Part shown: piece by piece, positions 1 to 13,700 of the stretch
Numbering within the stretch: the stretch's first letter is position 1
Layout of the letters: each line of letters begins with the position of its first letter
DNA from: Crotophaga sulcirostris
Lineage: Eukaryota > Chordata > Aves > Cuculiformes > Crotophagidae
DNA length: 64,000 nt
Assembly: GCA_013397455.1 (NCBI GenBank)
Contig: VYZB01000297.1
Location: 270,140 to 334,139, forward strand
Direction of reading: 5' to 3'
Position numbers and translations under genes: made by a program
The notes under the pieces: generated by a model
Databases searched by the model: none
The model's input: the letters and a program-made list of their open reading frames with translations, nothing else
What the model was told of the DNA's origin: nothing

Positions 1-3000
1 TGCACCTTTATCATCATGCTGTGAGTAGGACTGGAGGAACAGGTGCATGGCCTCCAACCTGAAGTGCCAGCAGAGTATCTGTATCTTCCCACCACCACTG
101 GGATTGCTTTATTGCTCAGCAGAGAAGGACACCAACACAAGGCGCTTCCTAAATCAAAGCGCCTCCTTTGCCACCTGGGTCATAGCCACAGCAAGAGGCT
201 TGAGACCAGAAAGGAGCTGAAACCATACCTTCCTCTGCAGGTCTGAGTCAGGATAAACTAGATATTGAATTTCCAGTTGTTACCCTGGATTTATCCCCGT
301 TCTGGAGGCCCTCATCGTGTGGTTTTGCCTGTGACAAATCCATGGGGCTATCAGCATCCATCCCAGATCATGGGGAGCCAAAAAAAGATATTTAGGAAAG
401 GGAAGGAAAAGAAATAAAAATATTTTCCAGGCTGGTTTCCATGCTTTAGTCCAGGGAGAAAAAATATATAGTCAAGTCCTAAACCCCAGTAATAAGGGAT
501 AGTTGTTGGAAATTGTGATGTAGCCTTAAACACAGCAACATAAATCAAGTTTCTCTTGTTATGCAACGTGAAGTTCAAACATGATGCACAGGAGCCCCAC
601 AGTCACAAATCTGTGATCATTTTTATTTCTCCATAGATGTTATTGGTAATGCATGACCAACCCCGTGGGTCAAACCCTCATAAAGCTGGATGATTTTGCC
701 AAAGTACTAGATTAATTCTATAGAGACAAGACACCTTAAGCTACTTCTATAAAGAGACAAGGGACCATCAAACTTGAGCCTGCCTACTGTCTTAGGAAAT
801 GCTCATGCATCCTTTATAATACCTGTGGAGAGAGGAATATATATAAAAGGAACTTATGGGAGTGAGTAAGCTAAGCACACCCTCTTCTCCTTTTCTTCCT
901 CCCATGCAGACTCCTCTATCTAGCAGTCAACTACTCTTCTAACACACAAACATGCAAAGCTCCGTTTCCTATCATGTAGTGTGTTTCCTTTAAAATGCTG
1001 CATATCTTCAGCTTGACTGCTATGATTGGTCCCAACGCTTGGCCCTCAAACATATATTTACATAATGAACTGAGCCAAATATAAGCACTAGTCTCAGGAA
1101 AACCTTTGTCTCTGATGCACTAAACGACCCTGTGAAAAACTGAACCTCCAACGCTCCCAGGAGTTGAAATAAGACTTGAAGATGCATAACGCTTTACAGG
1201 ATTATGTTCCTATTTACATGCATTATTGATGTCTCTAAGTTACTCCTACATCTCGTTCATCTCGTTTTTAGATAGAAAAAAATACATTGGGAAATTAAGC
1301 ATGGGTTTTTTTCTTCTTGCAGCAGCCTCACTAATCTTCCAGCACTGTGATGCTCACCAGGGAGCAGAAAGTTTGGGTGCTGGTGAGCTGGCAGCTTCCC
1401 ACCATTAGCAAATGTTCTGGAAAAGCCATAATAACAAAAAGGCACAGGGCACTGTGAGGACACTATGCCAAGTGCCAGCATTAGTCATCCTATGATTAAC
1501 TCTTTTGAAGATTTAAGGATCTGTTTTGTTATTTCCCTCCAGCGTCTGTGCTTTAGCCAGCTCTTCGCATCTGAGTTAAAGAGGCACAACATGATTTTTG
1601 TCTGCAAGGGGGACCTGAACCTCTCTATAGGGGTGTTACACTGAGGCTCTGCATCCAAATGCTGCAGTATCCCAGACCTCAGTACACTCTCTGTACCCCA
1701 GATTTATTTTGAGAGGAAAAGTAGGAAGCATCAAATTTGCGTCGGAGTTTAATTTTGTCTCTTCTCTTCTTCATCCTCCAAAGTGGGTTGGTTTAGTAAT
1801 ACAGTGTGTCCACCTCTGCCATTTTTCCATCTGTCTAGAGGGAGAAGGCAGTCAAGGTCAGACAAGCCAGATCACATCCCATGTCTATCACAGGGCTGAG
1901 CTTCATGTACAGTTTAAAAATAGTGTGAAGTTTCCCTTCATCCCTGACACCTACTTCTGTGATTTGTATTTCTTAGAAGTTATATGGAGGAGGAGGCAGA
2001 ATAGCCTGAGTGTGCCACGATTTTATTGGCTTGCCTTTACTTAATAAATCTGCCCACACTTCACAAAGTCTTCCCTTCTCAGCATCTCCTTTCTGAGGGG
2101 GAAGGAGTTAAATGACTGCTTGTGATTGTCCTACAGCTGATGAGATGACCCTTATGAATTTCAGGTCAGTATTGACAAGGTGTCATTTAAAATAAACAAA
2201 CACCACACAACAAGAGTTGACAGCTGAGCCTTGGGATCACATTTTTGGCTTTTTGATGGTAGGGAGCCTTCGTGCTCTGGCAAAATGTTGAAGCGTGGAA
2301 TTCCTGCAGAATTACGTATTAAATCTGCAGGAATACAGAGAGGTCACCGTGAAGGGTGTTATTTTACTGAATACCAAAGGAATTAAGAATGATCAGCCAA
2401 TTGGACTAAGGCTTTGTCATTTAGATAAATATTTATAAGAAAAGATCTTTTCTTTCTTTCTTTCTTTAGCACTTAGTTTGCAGCAGTTGTGCACAAAAAT
2501 TTGTGCTCAGTTTTACAAACAAAGGAACTTGGGAGTTTGTGCTGAATTCTGGTCTCATTTGTGCTGCTGGTTGTTGGAATAATAGATTTGAGATCTAAAT
2601 CAGGCCCTTTGTTTCCTAACATGGGGATGGACTCAGGTTGCACAGTTTCCATGTAAGTTTCTTTTTAGGTTGGGGTGTGGAACAAGAGAGGGGAGGAAAA
2701 GGTTCATAGAGCATCTCCAAACTCTACATACAAATTGGATTCAGATGAACTTACTGTACTTTCAGATGAATTTTTTTCAAAGTGAGCAACTGGAGCTGGG
2801 TTCTGTCTCTGGCACATTTCTCATCTAAAATGTGTTTGTTTTCAAGAAAATGTCTTTGTAACTCAACCTCCAGAGAAAATTTTGAATCATCTCTGCATTA
2901 GCCTATGCAGGGTACTCATGTACATGCTGTAAGTCTGTAAACTCATTACATAAATTCACACTGGGCTTGCTCTCTAGAATATACAGCTTGCACAAAGAAG

Positions 3001-4613
3001 TAGGTCTACTCCAACTACTAGGAAGAAGTTCTTCACTGAAAGGGTGATTGGCCACTGGAATGCGCTGCCCAGGGAGGTGGTGGAGTCGCCGACCCTGGAT
3101 GTGTTTAAGGGAAGATTGGATGAGGCACTCAGTGCCATGATTTAGGTGATGGGATGGTGTTAGTGTTGGCTTATAGGTTGGACTTGATGATCTCAAGAGG
3201 TCCCTTCCAACCTGGTTATACTGTGATACTGTGTGATACATAAAATTAATATCCTCAGGTCTATCAAAGTGAGACAAGAAGCTTAATTGGGATTCCAAGT
3301 AGATCTAAATACTTGGATAAAAAATGCTATGGTAAGGTGTAGTGCTGTCAGAAGTTTTAATTCTTCAGACATTGTGAAATATATAAGAATCCTACTCTAG
3401 CAGTTGTTTGCAAAGATAGCTTTACTATCAAGAAACAGTATTTGCAGTTGGATATACTCTCTCCTTTGACTATTACTGAAAGAATTTTTATATAAACTGT
3501 GATAGTTAGAAGAGCCCACTACAGTCATCAAAAGGGATTGTCACTGCAAGATGTGACTGTGTTTTGCAAAAATAGATGTGGGCCACTCACTCTTCCAGCA
3601 GCAAGGAGTTAAAGGCAGGAGCTAAAACTTGCCCTAACTTCAGGAGTAAATACTAAGGAGTTCAGGCTCCGAAGCATGGTGTAGTGTACCAGGTCTTGAA
3701 AGAGCTAGATAAATATTTACATGACAGCAACAATCCCATCCCTAGAGAGCATCTTCTAAATTGATATCCTTTATCACAGTCTGTACAATTTTTCCTCCTT
3801 CTATAAACATTTCTACTTCAGAGGTCTGGTAAATCTACCCAATTCCTGGTTATGTTTTCCATTCATTACTTTTCTCATTGTTTAAAGAATGTGCTCAGCT
3901 CTACCCCAAACATGTTTCATTTCAGAAACAAACCACTGGATCATTTTATGCATTTGTCTATTACAGTTAAGAGTCATTTAATCATTCACTAATGAAGTAT
4001 ATTTTTCAGACTGTGAGTAATTCTGGTATTTCTTTTCTGAAGCCCTTCCAATTTCCTGAGAGGTTTATGAAAGGCAGGATACCAACACTGGACACCATAT
4101 TCTAGTAACAATCTCACTAATGCCCTAGAGATTCACTTAACCACTTCCTGCTGTTTGCATGTGAATTATTGTTAATAAAACCTGAACGCTTCAGAGATGA
4201 ATGCAACATGTTCTGCTTGTGCAGAAGAATCACAGTGGGCTCATGTAGGAAAATGATTGCAAACTATATTACGATAGCTATTGAGGACTCACTTCCCCTC
4301 CCCCTCCAATGCTCTTTATGGCATCTCAAGCATATTTTGTGGATCTCAGTTTAAACCACTTCCAAGATACATGAGGTTATTTAGCTGTAATAGGTGCTAT
4401 CTTGGCAAAGTGAAAGGGATCTTGTGTACCACATTCCTACCCATCCCATCCTGCAAACATATTCTTCAGTTTTTAATTTCCAACTTAAGCTGTTCAAGCA
4501 AAAAGCCCAGTTCTCATCTGGCAAAATTAGATCTTTGACATTGCATTCTCCTTTCTGTAAGGACTTTGGATTCTTGTTTAGAAGATGAAACTATGAAGTG
4601 AAGTAAAACTTAC
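1..4613 (-). other. ASB2 intron (incomplete at left edge)
   Basis: About 4.6 kb with no exon recognised on either strand. It holds one CR1 fragment (3018-3239) and a short TTTC microsatellite at about 2446-2466. The rest is AT-rich unique sequence. Open frames here are short and unlike any family I know. Confidence 0.8.
3018..3239 (+). mobile_element. CR1 LINE, 5'-truncated 3' end
   Basis: Typical avian CR1 3' region: AAGTTCTTCACTGAAAGGGT, GGAGGTGGTGGAGTCGCC, GATGATCTCAAGAGGTCCCT, then a CTGTGATACTGTGTGATAC tail. It is within an ASB2 intron, opposite to the gene. Confidence 0.93.
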
Positions 4614-4785
4614 TCGCAAATCCCTTTTTTGGCTGCTATGTGAAGAGGTAACAGGCCATCCTTATTGGCTTTGTTAGCATCTGCTCCTTGGGACAGAAGA
4701 AACTCCACAATATGTATATGTCCATTTTTACAGGCTTCATAAAGAGCAGTGGCATTATCACTGGCTTGAGTATTTATATCAGCAC
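4614..4785 (-). CDS. ASB2: ASB2 ankyrin exon (ADINTQASDN)
   Basis: A 172-nt exon with a TTTTTTTCCTTCCTAG acceptor and a GTAAGT donor. It encodes ADINTQASDNATALYEACKN, EFLLSQGADANKANKDGL and LPLHIAAKKGIC, ending two bases into the next codon. It is the last ASB2 exon in the window. The following exons (human RIVQMLLP onward, including the SOCS box) are outside. Confidence 0.97.
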
Positions 4786-7700
4786 CTAGGAAGGAAAAAA
4801 ATCTTTGTAGTGCCAAAAGGTTAAAATCAGACAGAAGCAACATACTTTGAATGAGCATACTTCTCCGTGACCCTGGAGCTAGAAAATGTGCTGCAATGTG
4901 ATATAGAATCATAGAATGGTTTGGGTTGGAAAGGACCATGAAGATCACATAGTCCACCCCCCCTGCAGTCAGCAGGGACATCTTAAACTAGATCAAGTTT
5001 CTCAGAGCCCCATTCAACCTGACCTCGAACGTTTCCAGGAATGGGGCATCTACCGCCTCTATAGGCAGCCTGTTCCAGTGTTTCACCACCCTCAGCAAAA
5101 AAAAGTTCTTCTAATATCTAGTCTAAACTTCCCTTTTAGTTTTAAACCATTACTCCTTGTCCTATGGCTATAGGTGCTGCTGAAAAGGTTTTCCCCATCT
5201 TTGTTTTAAGTCCCCTTTAAGTATCGAAAATCTGCAATAAGGAATCCTCGGTATCTTCTCTCCTCCAAGCTGAGGTCATATCAGAGCAAAATGAAAAGGT
5301 GATAGAATCACATCAGTTATGTAGAGTTATATCTTAGATCTCCAGTGGTTTTCACTATGATCTGTATTTCACGAAGGAGACTTTAACAGGGGTGGCAATC
5401 ATGAGCTGCCAGTCCTGAATCCAGGCTCCATTCAGCTGTATCTCAGAGGCAAAAACCTTAAAATGTGGTGTTCCTTATATAGCATGGCATTTTCTTTGGA
5501 CACAATAATTCCATTAGTATTTATGTCATTTATATACACTATTCTTTAGCAGGAGTTTTGACCAGATGATCTCAATAGGTGTTCTCAACGCTGACTCAAC
5601 ACTGTTCTACAATATTTTATTATTATGTATTTATGCTACATATTTATTTATATTGATATATATTGTTTATATTCTGTATATTCATACTTTAAATACTTTT
5701 ATACTGTATTTTAATTTTAGTATCCAGGCTAAAATAGGACTCTATATCATGACATCAGCATAGTACCAAGCAACAATTCTAATCAGCTTTTATTTGGGCA
5801 TGCCTCGGTCAATGAATATTTCGTTTCAAAACTCAACATCTCAGGCCATAAATCTTCATTTCATGAGAGTTTAAGTTGGGCTCCAAAACAAGCTACTAGA
5901 TTATTTGGGGATTTTTTTTTGAGCTCTAATGTGTGCTTGGCTTAATAAACAACATGTAAAAATAAACCAAGACCTAATACTTTTTGACCATAAATAATTT
6001 TCAATCTAGCATTTTCTGTGCTAGATATTTAAGGCCTGAAATCCTGAGTTTCAACTGTAATATACTGTACCATGATGTCCTCAGGAAGGCTGCTTTATGT
6101 GTATCCTAAATGGGAATGACAGTTCACTGGAGTTTTGCTTCTAAACCCCAATAAAGAAGCCAATCAGTCTCCTGTTTGATCATGAAAACTCCCTGCCAAA
6201 GAGAACATTTCCCTGTGCTCTCACCCCAAACTGAAACATCTGTGTTGTGTTTGGCCCTTTGAAGATGTTGTAGCTGGAAGCATCAGGAGAATTGCAGTGA
6301 AAAAAACATAACACAGGACTATGTTCCCAATGAAAAAAAATGAAAAAAGAAACCATTTTCACGATGAACATTACTCATCATAAACAATGCAGTGATATCA
6401 TTCCTGGGATTCTCAGTGGGGCTTTTCAGGGCTTGAAACAACTGGACAGTTTTATTGGATTTTCTCCTGTGTATTTTTCTCAAAATTGAACTTTAAGGAA
6501 ATCCTGATATCTATCTAAGTTGAAACACAAATCACATTCTGGCTTAGTTTCTAAAATTGTAGGCAGTATGATGGACTAGCTGGTCATATAAAACTGACTT
6601 GAGAATGGTAGCTGGACAGCAGAACACATTTTTTGTTCCCCAACCCTTGTGTCTTTCTTAGCCATACTAATAGATTCAGAAGTTTTTCTTATCTTCATTG
6701 TTGTTCAGCTCTTGTTTCACAAGTGCAGGACCCAGTTCTTACACTGAAGATAATAGCCCACAGTACAAATAAAATATGCCTCTGAATAGTAGTGAAGAAT
6801 GTTGTGTCTATTGTAAAGCTGTTTTACATGAGTGGACCAATAAAAGGTAGGTTTAGTGTAAACTAGAATCAAATCACTGTGTTTATATGTTTGAACACAT
6901 AGGCACGGAGGAGCATCAGTCTGCTTCCCTTTGGTATAAATCTGTCAACTATACAACAGTACTTCATCTTTTTTCCAGCAGAGTTCATTAGTGGAGGAGA
7001 GCTGACCTTGCCCATCACTGCACATGTTCGTGGGCAGATGGGGTTGGCTAATGTTCAGCTTCTACAGTCTATTACCTCACAACTGTCTTTTATAATTGAT
7101 TGGATTTTAGGCTACATGTGTACAGCAATATGGATTTTGAAAGCTGTCAGGCAATGCAATGAGAGAGCACCATAGTAGTTCCCAAAGTAAGTGGCCATGA
7201 ATGAATGCTGAAGAAGCACAGGTGTCTAGATCATGGTCAATTAGAGAGCAATTAATTCAATTAGAGAGCACCATATTACTTCCCAAAGTAGGTGACCATG
7301 AATGAGTGCTGAAAAAGTGTAGGTGTCTAGATCATGGTCTCTGAAAGACCCTACACAATTCAGCAATCGGGAGCAACGGCATTTCATAACCTCTGCAGGT
7401 TAGGTCTTGTCTTCAGAAACAGAAAAACTACCCAAGGAGAATAACAGGAGCTTTGAGATATTAAGAATGAAATGAGTAAAAGCATGTAACGGCACAACTG
7501 TACGCACCACATTTTGCCAGATATCTCAAAGCTTCCAACTGCCCACTCTCAGCCGCCACAAATAAAGAAGTGATCCCATAGGAGTTTGCAGACTCAATCT
7601 TGGCACCGCCTTTCACAAGGATATCAATAATCTCCAGGTCATTTCGGGAGACAGCCTCATGGAGAGCAGTCCATCCTCGATTGCAACGATGGTTGGTATC

Positions 7701-10700
7701 GGCATTGTACTGTACCAGGAGTCTTGCGGCCTCTGCATTCTTGCGCTCACAAGCTGTTTGGAAAAAAAAAAGGGAAGTGATTAGAACAGCCCTTTGACAA
7801 GATTCTGAGTGTTGTGGTATTCGTTTCATGTAACATAAGGCACTATAATACAACTAGGTCATAGTGAGTGCGAACAAAGATACACAGCCACTCACCTTTG
7901 TAGAGTGGTGTTTCTCTGGCCTTATTGGAGATGTCGGGCTCAGCCCCAGCCTGCAGCAAGGTAAGCAGGCAGTCCAGGTTGCCCCTGCTGGTGGCCAGGT
8001 AGAGAGCTGTCTCCTCATTGAGGGTGCGCTGGTCGATTGTGCCGGGGTACGCTGTGAATAAACGGCGAGCCCAAAGTCAGTATGGCATGTAGGAAGTACA
8101 CAGGCATCTGCAGAGCAATCATCTTTCAAAGTCCTTGGATTTTTAGGTGATTTTTTGTTGTTTATTTCTTTTTCTTTTCCATGAGCAACATAAATGAAGA
8201 ACGTACTATAAAGTTACTATAGCTCAGATTAAGTACCTAAATCAGTCGCCAGCTTACATTAAAATGTCAGCCTATCACTACTACCCACCACTATCACTAC
8301 TACCATCATGATGCAAAAAGTTGCTGAGTAACTGCTTGTCAGTAGCCACTTGAGAAAAATCTAGAGTAGTTAGCCACCTTCAAACACCAGCAAAGAGATG
8401 CTGGGCTGGATCTCCAGCTAGTGGGACCTGGGGTAATTGTTGTCAGCTGTGGCAGCAGAGCAGCTCACAGCAGCTGAGAGCACAGCTACAAGAATTTATT
8501 GTGAGAAATGCAGTGCTTGGCAAGATCCCTCCAGATAGAATTTTCTCCTGAAGATCCTGACTTTTAGAGACTTCAGTGTGAAAAACTATTCTGAAAGAGA
8601 AGGTGAAATTAATATTAATATACACTCAGAGAAGTTGGAAAAAAATCTTCACACCCAATCCCAGACAAGGATTGAGCTGCTTCTAATTCTGGTTTTTAGT
8701 TTATTCATATTCTTCTTCTCCCTTTTGTAAAGAATTAATTTTAGTTTCACTGACCTTTTTGCAACAGGCTCAGGCAACCCACTTGGCCATAGTATGCAGC
8801 TTCATGGAGGGGTATCCAGCCGTCCTTATTGGGTTCAGAAAGGTTTTTTCCTGATTTCATCATGTTACATACTGCTTTTTCGTCTCCATCCTTGATTGCT
8901 GCCACTACAGGGTCAATTTCTCTTTAAAACAAGATTAAAATCTTATTACTCCTTCCTTCATTACTGAGAAGCTTTTTTTCCCAGCAAAATCACTATGTCA
9001 TTTGGCCAAAATGACAACCTGTGTAAGTATTTGTGTTCCTAAGGTGTCATGCTACCGGGCCAGTGGAAGTAAAATTTGTCTACTCCAATTTGGCCATTTA
9101 CAACAGAAGAATCACTGTCTGGAGGTGCTGATCCCTTTCCTCTGAATATAACGAAATTGTGACTGATCTCTGACAAAGACATTTATATTTTAGACACTAT
9201 CCATCTGAACCCACAAGTGCATGGCTCCACAGGTCCCAGTAACTTCTAGGCACAGGGAGTAAAAGGCATGGAAAAATATTTTGAAAGGAGGGAATAATTT
9301 AAAGCCTCTTTGGAGCAGAAAGTCATTGAAATGTGCAGAATCACTGAAAAATGTTAAAGCAGTATTTCAGTGTTTAGCAGCAAAAAGGAAAAGAATGTGA
9401 GTCATATTTTTGGTGCTACCTCATTCTTTAGCTTTCAAGAAGAAAAACTGTGAAACTTTTTCACTGCAAAAATCTGCAAAAAGCAAGAAGTGTGCTCCAT
9501 GCCACCCAGAAGTGAGACACTATGAGCAGCCTACAAGTGAGTTTTGTTTTGAGAAGCCTTCCCTTTCCAAGCGTGCGTTCTGCACAGTCTGGGCAGCAAC
9601 TCATTTCTCTGAGCTCTGTAAGAGCAACTGCAGAGCAGGGTCACTCTGGGCACATCAGGACTTGTGCAGAGCAAGAGTGAGAGCCACTACAGGACTCCCT
9701 GCTCTGCTGGAGTCACAATGCTGGCTGACAGTCACTGCACCACCGACCAGCAGTGCCTACAGCAGCACCTGCCTCCCTCCTGCCACCCCAACAGCGCAGC
9801 AGAGGCAGGGAGCTGGTACCCTGCAGCTGATGCAGGCAGCATCCTGGCCCATCATGGGCATCAGCTCTGTGCCTGGCAGTGTGCTGCACCTTCCAGTGCT
9901 ACCACCTGGTCCTCCTCCTGCTGAGCTGTGCTGGGTGAAGGCAGCCACTGCTTCCTTATTCAGTGGCACCAGCTCCAGGACAGCAAACACCACAAAAGAG
10001 GAAGCATTTTTCCAGTTCTAGCGTGCACCTACAAAAAATGAAAGTGGGCTACATTTTCAGAGACAGAGAACAAGAGGATGTTTAAACCATAGAAGAGTTT
10101 GTGGTTTGAACTAACTCTAAAGAGAAAATCTTGCAATTTTGAAAGTGGAGAGACTGGGAAGAGAGATGCATGTCTCAAGAGAGAGACTATTAGCATCGCC
10201 AGGGCAGGAATACAGCACGTGATGAAGGTCATGCAGGGCAGGGATAGCAGGAACAACTAGAAACTCTGGTTATGACAGAAGTAAAATGCCACATCATAGT
10301 CAGATCAGTGGTAGAAAAATATGGGCAGTTCAGCATAGGAGTCCTCAAAAGCAGATAATTGGTACAGCCTCTGCATACAGTGCAGGTTCTAGGAACAGCA
10401 CTGGATTTCATTGCCTTGCAGGGGCTGGACAGACCAATAACCTGGAACTCACACAGGTGTTATTAATTTCAGCTTGCTTGGGGGTACCCGATCTGTACCA
10501 TAAACACTGATATTAGCACTGAAAGAAAAGTTGCCAAGCTGCTTCCCTGAAGATAAACTCAGTGCCTGGAGCTCTCAGAAGAAGGTGAATACAGCACGTG
10601 TACCAAAGAACAGGAAAAGATATCGTTTCCCAGGTGAAAAAGGCCTTAGTGCTTCTTCTTACTTACTTCTTCTCTGTAGCTGGAAGCAGTGGTCTCAAGA

Positions 10701-13700
10701 CAGCACAAAAATAGCAACATTGGATTTGGGAGGGAGGTATGGGACATAAAGCCAGGTATCTCATCTAAGGAGATAACAACTAGAGCAGGCAGCTGCCTCC
10801 CTGGCCACAGCCCACCCAGGAGGAGTTGACTGACCTTCTGATAATTGCCAGGCTGAGGACACTGCTCTATCTCTATACTATTTAGAGTACCCTAGGGACT
10901 AAAGCTAAAATAGCTGGTTTTGTATAGATGATAGACTTTTATATAGGTGTTTGAAATGGAGCATTTTGTTGAAGTTAGCTAACAGCAACAATTGACATGT
11001 TTGGCTGGGACGGGAGGAGGAGATGGGGAATCTTTGTCTTTAACAGCCTCTGGCACAAGGCTCCTGGAGCCATCTGTTGTTCTGTGCAGAGGTTCATGTT
11101 ACACACACAGGCCTGCTTGCTTTGACCTTGGGATTTGGGCATGCAATAGAGTTACCAGCACTTAATGAGTTACTGCCTGCAGGTGGGCCACAGCAGGAGG
11201 CTGTGCATGGGGCTGGCATGCAGCAAGGTGTATCACACCTTAGGTAAGACCTCAGTGAAAGCAGAGGTGGTACCTTGGATCTGTGGTGGGGTTAAAAACG
11301 TGTGAAGAATCAGTTACTATCCTTCTTAAGCCTTCAGACGTTGAATGAAGCAAACTTCTGTCAGGCTCCTTGACCTTAAATGATTCCTGAGAGATGGGGG
11401 AGTTTGCTGGACCAGGCTGTAGATGCTTTGGCCAAGCAAATTCCACATCAGCACAGAAAGTTTAATGAATATGCATGTGAAATTCTTGTTTTCTGCCTGC
11501 CTCATAGCTGGCAGTTACATAAAACCCCAGCACATTCTGCTGCTTGGATTTCATCTGATATAGAAAAATTGAGTGTTGGAACTATGGAAGAAGCCTGAAT
11601 ATATCATGAAATCTTAGCCTTATAGGTGAATTAAAGGAATGAATGCATTTCAAATGCCAGCAGCCAAGATAATAAATACTCATTTCACAAGAGATGTATG
11701 GTGTGGTCAGCACTGAGTGCTGCAGTTCAGTGGTGCACAGAAGGGTTCAGGAAGCTCCTTCTTTTCCTGGTGAAATTCAGGCAGCAGGAAGAAACAACAT
11801 CTCCCCAGGTGAAGTGAAGTATGATCCCTGCCTGGCTCTGAGACAAGGGCTATGAAACAGTTGTGCCATCATGCTCTCCTGTGGCTTCCCAGCCACATGT
11901 CAGCTCTCACCTGGCAGCAAAGGAGGGTTAGCTTATCAGCCTTATCCCAGTCTTCTTGTGAACTGAGCTCTGTGCAGAAGAAAAACCTGCCCTCCAGTCT
12001 TCACACCCAGAGCAGGAGAGAAACACACAAGGTGTGCCGAGTACTTAATGAAAGGATGTGGCTTGCAGGGTGGCCAAGGCGAGCTGGCAGGTGGCAGGGA
12101 TGAAGGAGGCTTCGTGTTTCAGCAGAAAAAAGATTTCACCTGTGTCTGGTAGGGCAATGTCAGTGGAGAGCCTGGGAAAGAGCTCAGGTCAGCCAGGGTG
12201 CAGGGTAAGGTAGGGGAGATTGCAGAGGTGGGTGGGGGATGAAAGAAAGAAGAGTGATGAAGGGGAAGTCACTGCAATTGTGCATCCAGGGAGGGACTTG
12301 TAAGATGGATAAAAGAAAGTGGTTTTGAACTAGGTGGATAAAAAAGGCAGGGAAGAGTTTTCTGCAGGACGCAGAAGTGCTGCCTGCAACGCTTTGGTGT
12401 CCTCATCTGACAGCTAAAGGCAGGTGCCTGCACCTACTCTGCCCCCTAGAGAGCTGCAATGCACCCGTCATGGTTCAGACACTTCCACCACTCTCAGGCA
12501 CTGGGGCAGAGCTGGAGCCATCCCCTTGCTTTCCTCACCCATGACTGGGTTCACCTAAGCTGTTGTCTCTCCCAACAGCACTTGAACAGTACCTTGAAAT
12601 ACTGGATTTTCTCATACTACTTATATACTGTGCTAAAATGTTTGTTTTCTCTGCTCTTGCCCGCTGCTGGACCATGAACTTGATACCCATGCAGTTACTG
12701 TCAGCACCTGCCTGTCCCACCTGCTGGGTTGATGTGGGAGCCAGCGTACGTAAATAAACCCCAGCGCAGGCTTCCCTGCTGCCCTTGTCACCTCAGAGCT
12801 CCCGAGTGACCCAGAGTCCCCAGGACATGTGCGCAGAAGGGATGAAGAGGGATAAAGAGATAGAAGAGAACAAGGGAGGTTTGAGGTGGATCACCTGCAA
12901 GAGCCTCGGCGTGGGCAGGTGGAAGCTCAGAAGGAAGAGCGGGAAGGCAGCGAGGGTGCAGTGCAGGTATCAGCAAGACCCCTTTAAGCAGTTCATGATC
13001 TCCTCCAGGTGAACACCACCATTTCCCCCCACTAGGCACCATCACCACCCAGAAGAGCTGGCTCAGGAGGACAGTGGGTAGCGAGGCTTTGTTTTGATGG
13101 TGAGGAAAACGGGAGAGAAAGAGGGAGGCACTTACACAGGCTGGGAGGTGCTGAACAGGCTGCCGTCGTACCTTCGCCTGACGCCCCAGGCTGCCCCCGA
13201 GCTGGATGGCTGAGCGCGGCCTCGCGACTGGGCCCCCAACCTGGAGCGGCGAGGGCATGAATGGAATAAGGAGAAATACTCCGAATAGGAGAAACGGGTC
13301 ATGCTGAGGCAGAAGCAGAGACAGACATCCACAGGGACAGAGCGAGAGAGCCTGCCGGGCAGGGCTTTGAATAAAAGCAGATGGCCACGGCTTGCTCTGC
13401 GCTGGATTCAGCTGCTCGCTCGGCTCAAGATTATTTTTGGCCCTCTGAGGAAGCGTCAGGGGATTCAAATGACCATATAAGACAACAGTGAGGTTAACCC
13501 TACCACCACCACCACACAGGAAGCAGACACGAGGCGAGGTGACAGTCATCACCTCCGAAGTGCCGCGCAATGCGGTTGGAGGTGGGGGCAGAGGAGGACC
13601 CAAGGGTCCCTGGGTGCTGGATCCACTTCCAGCTTGGCTCTCTCAAGGTGGTAGAAGAGTTCAGCAACTGTACAGATCTGGAGCTACAAGCTGCAAAAGT

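Larger units (their letters stand above)
4786..7507 (-). other. ASB2 intron with CR1 copies and a tandem duplication
   Basis: The intron holds an old CR1 on the minus strand (4907-5276), a CR1 3' remnant on the plus strand (about 5550-5612), an AT-rich run (5620-5720) and a roughly 101-bp-period duplication (7162-7339). No coding exon is visible. Confidence 0.85.

Noticed and set aside
2903..3298. 131-codon minus-strand ORF
   Set aside because: Antisense translation across a CR1 fragment.
9410..10021. 203-codon open frame on the plus strand in an ASB2 intron
   Set aside because: No domain, composition typical of chance translation, other frames open at the same place, no splice or promoter context.
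12788..13603. 271-codon open frame on the minus strand overlapping the ASB2 alpha-type first exon
   Set aside because: It is in a different frame from the conserved ASB2 coding sequence, is rich in P, L and S as expected from GC-rich DNA, and has no recognisable domain. Shadow frame.
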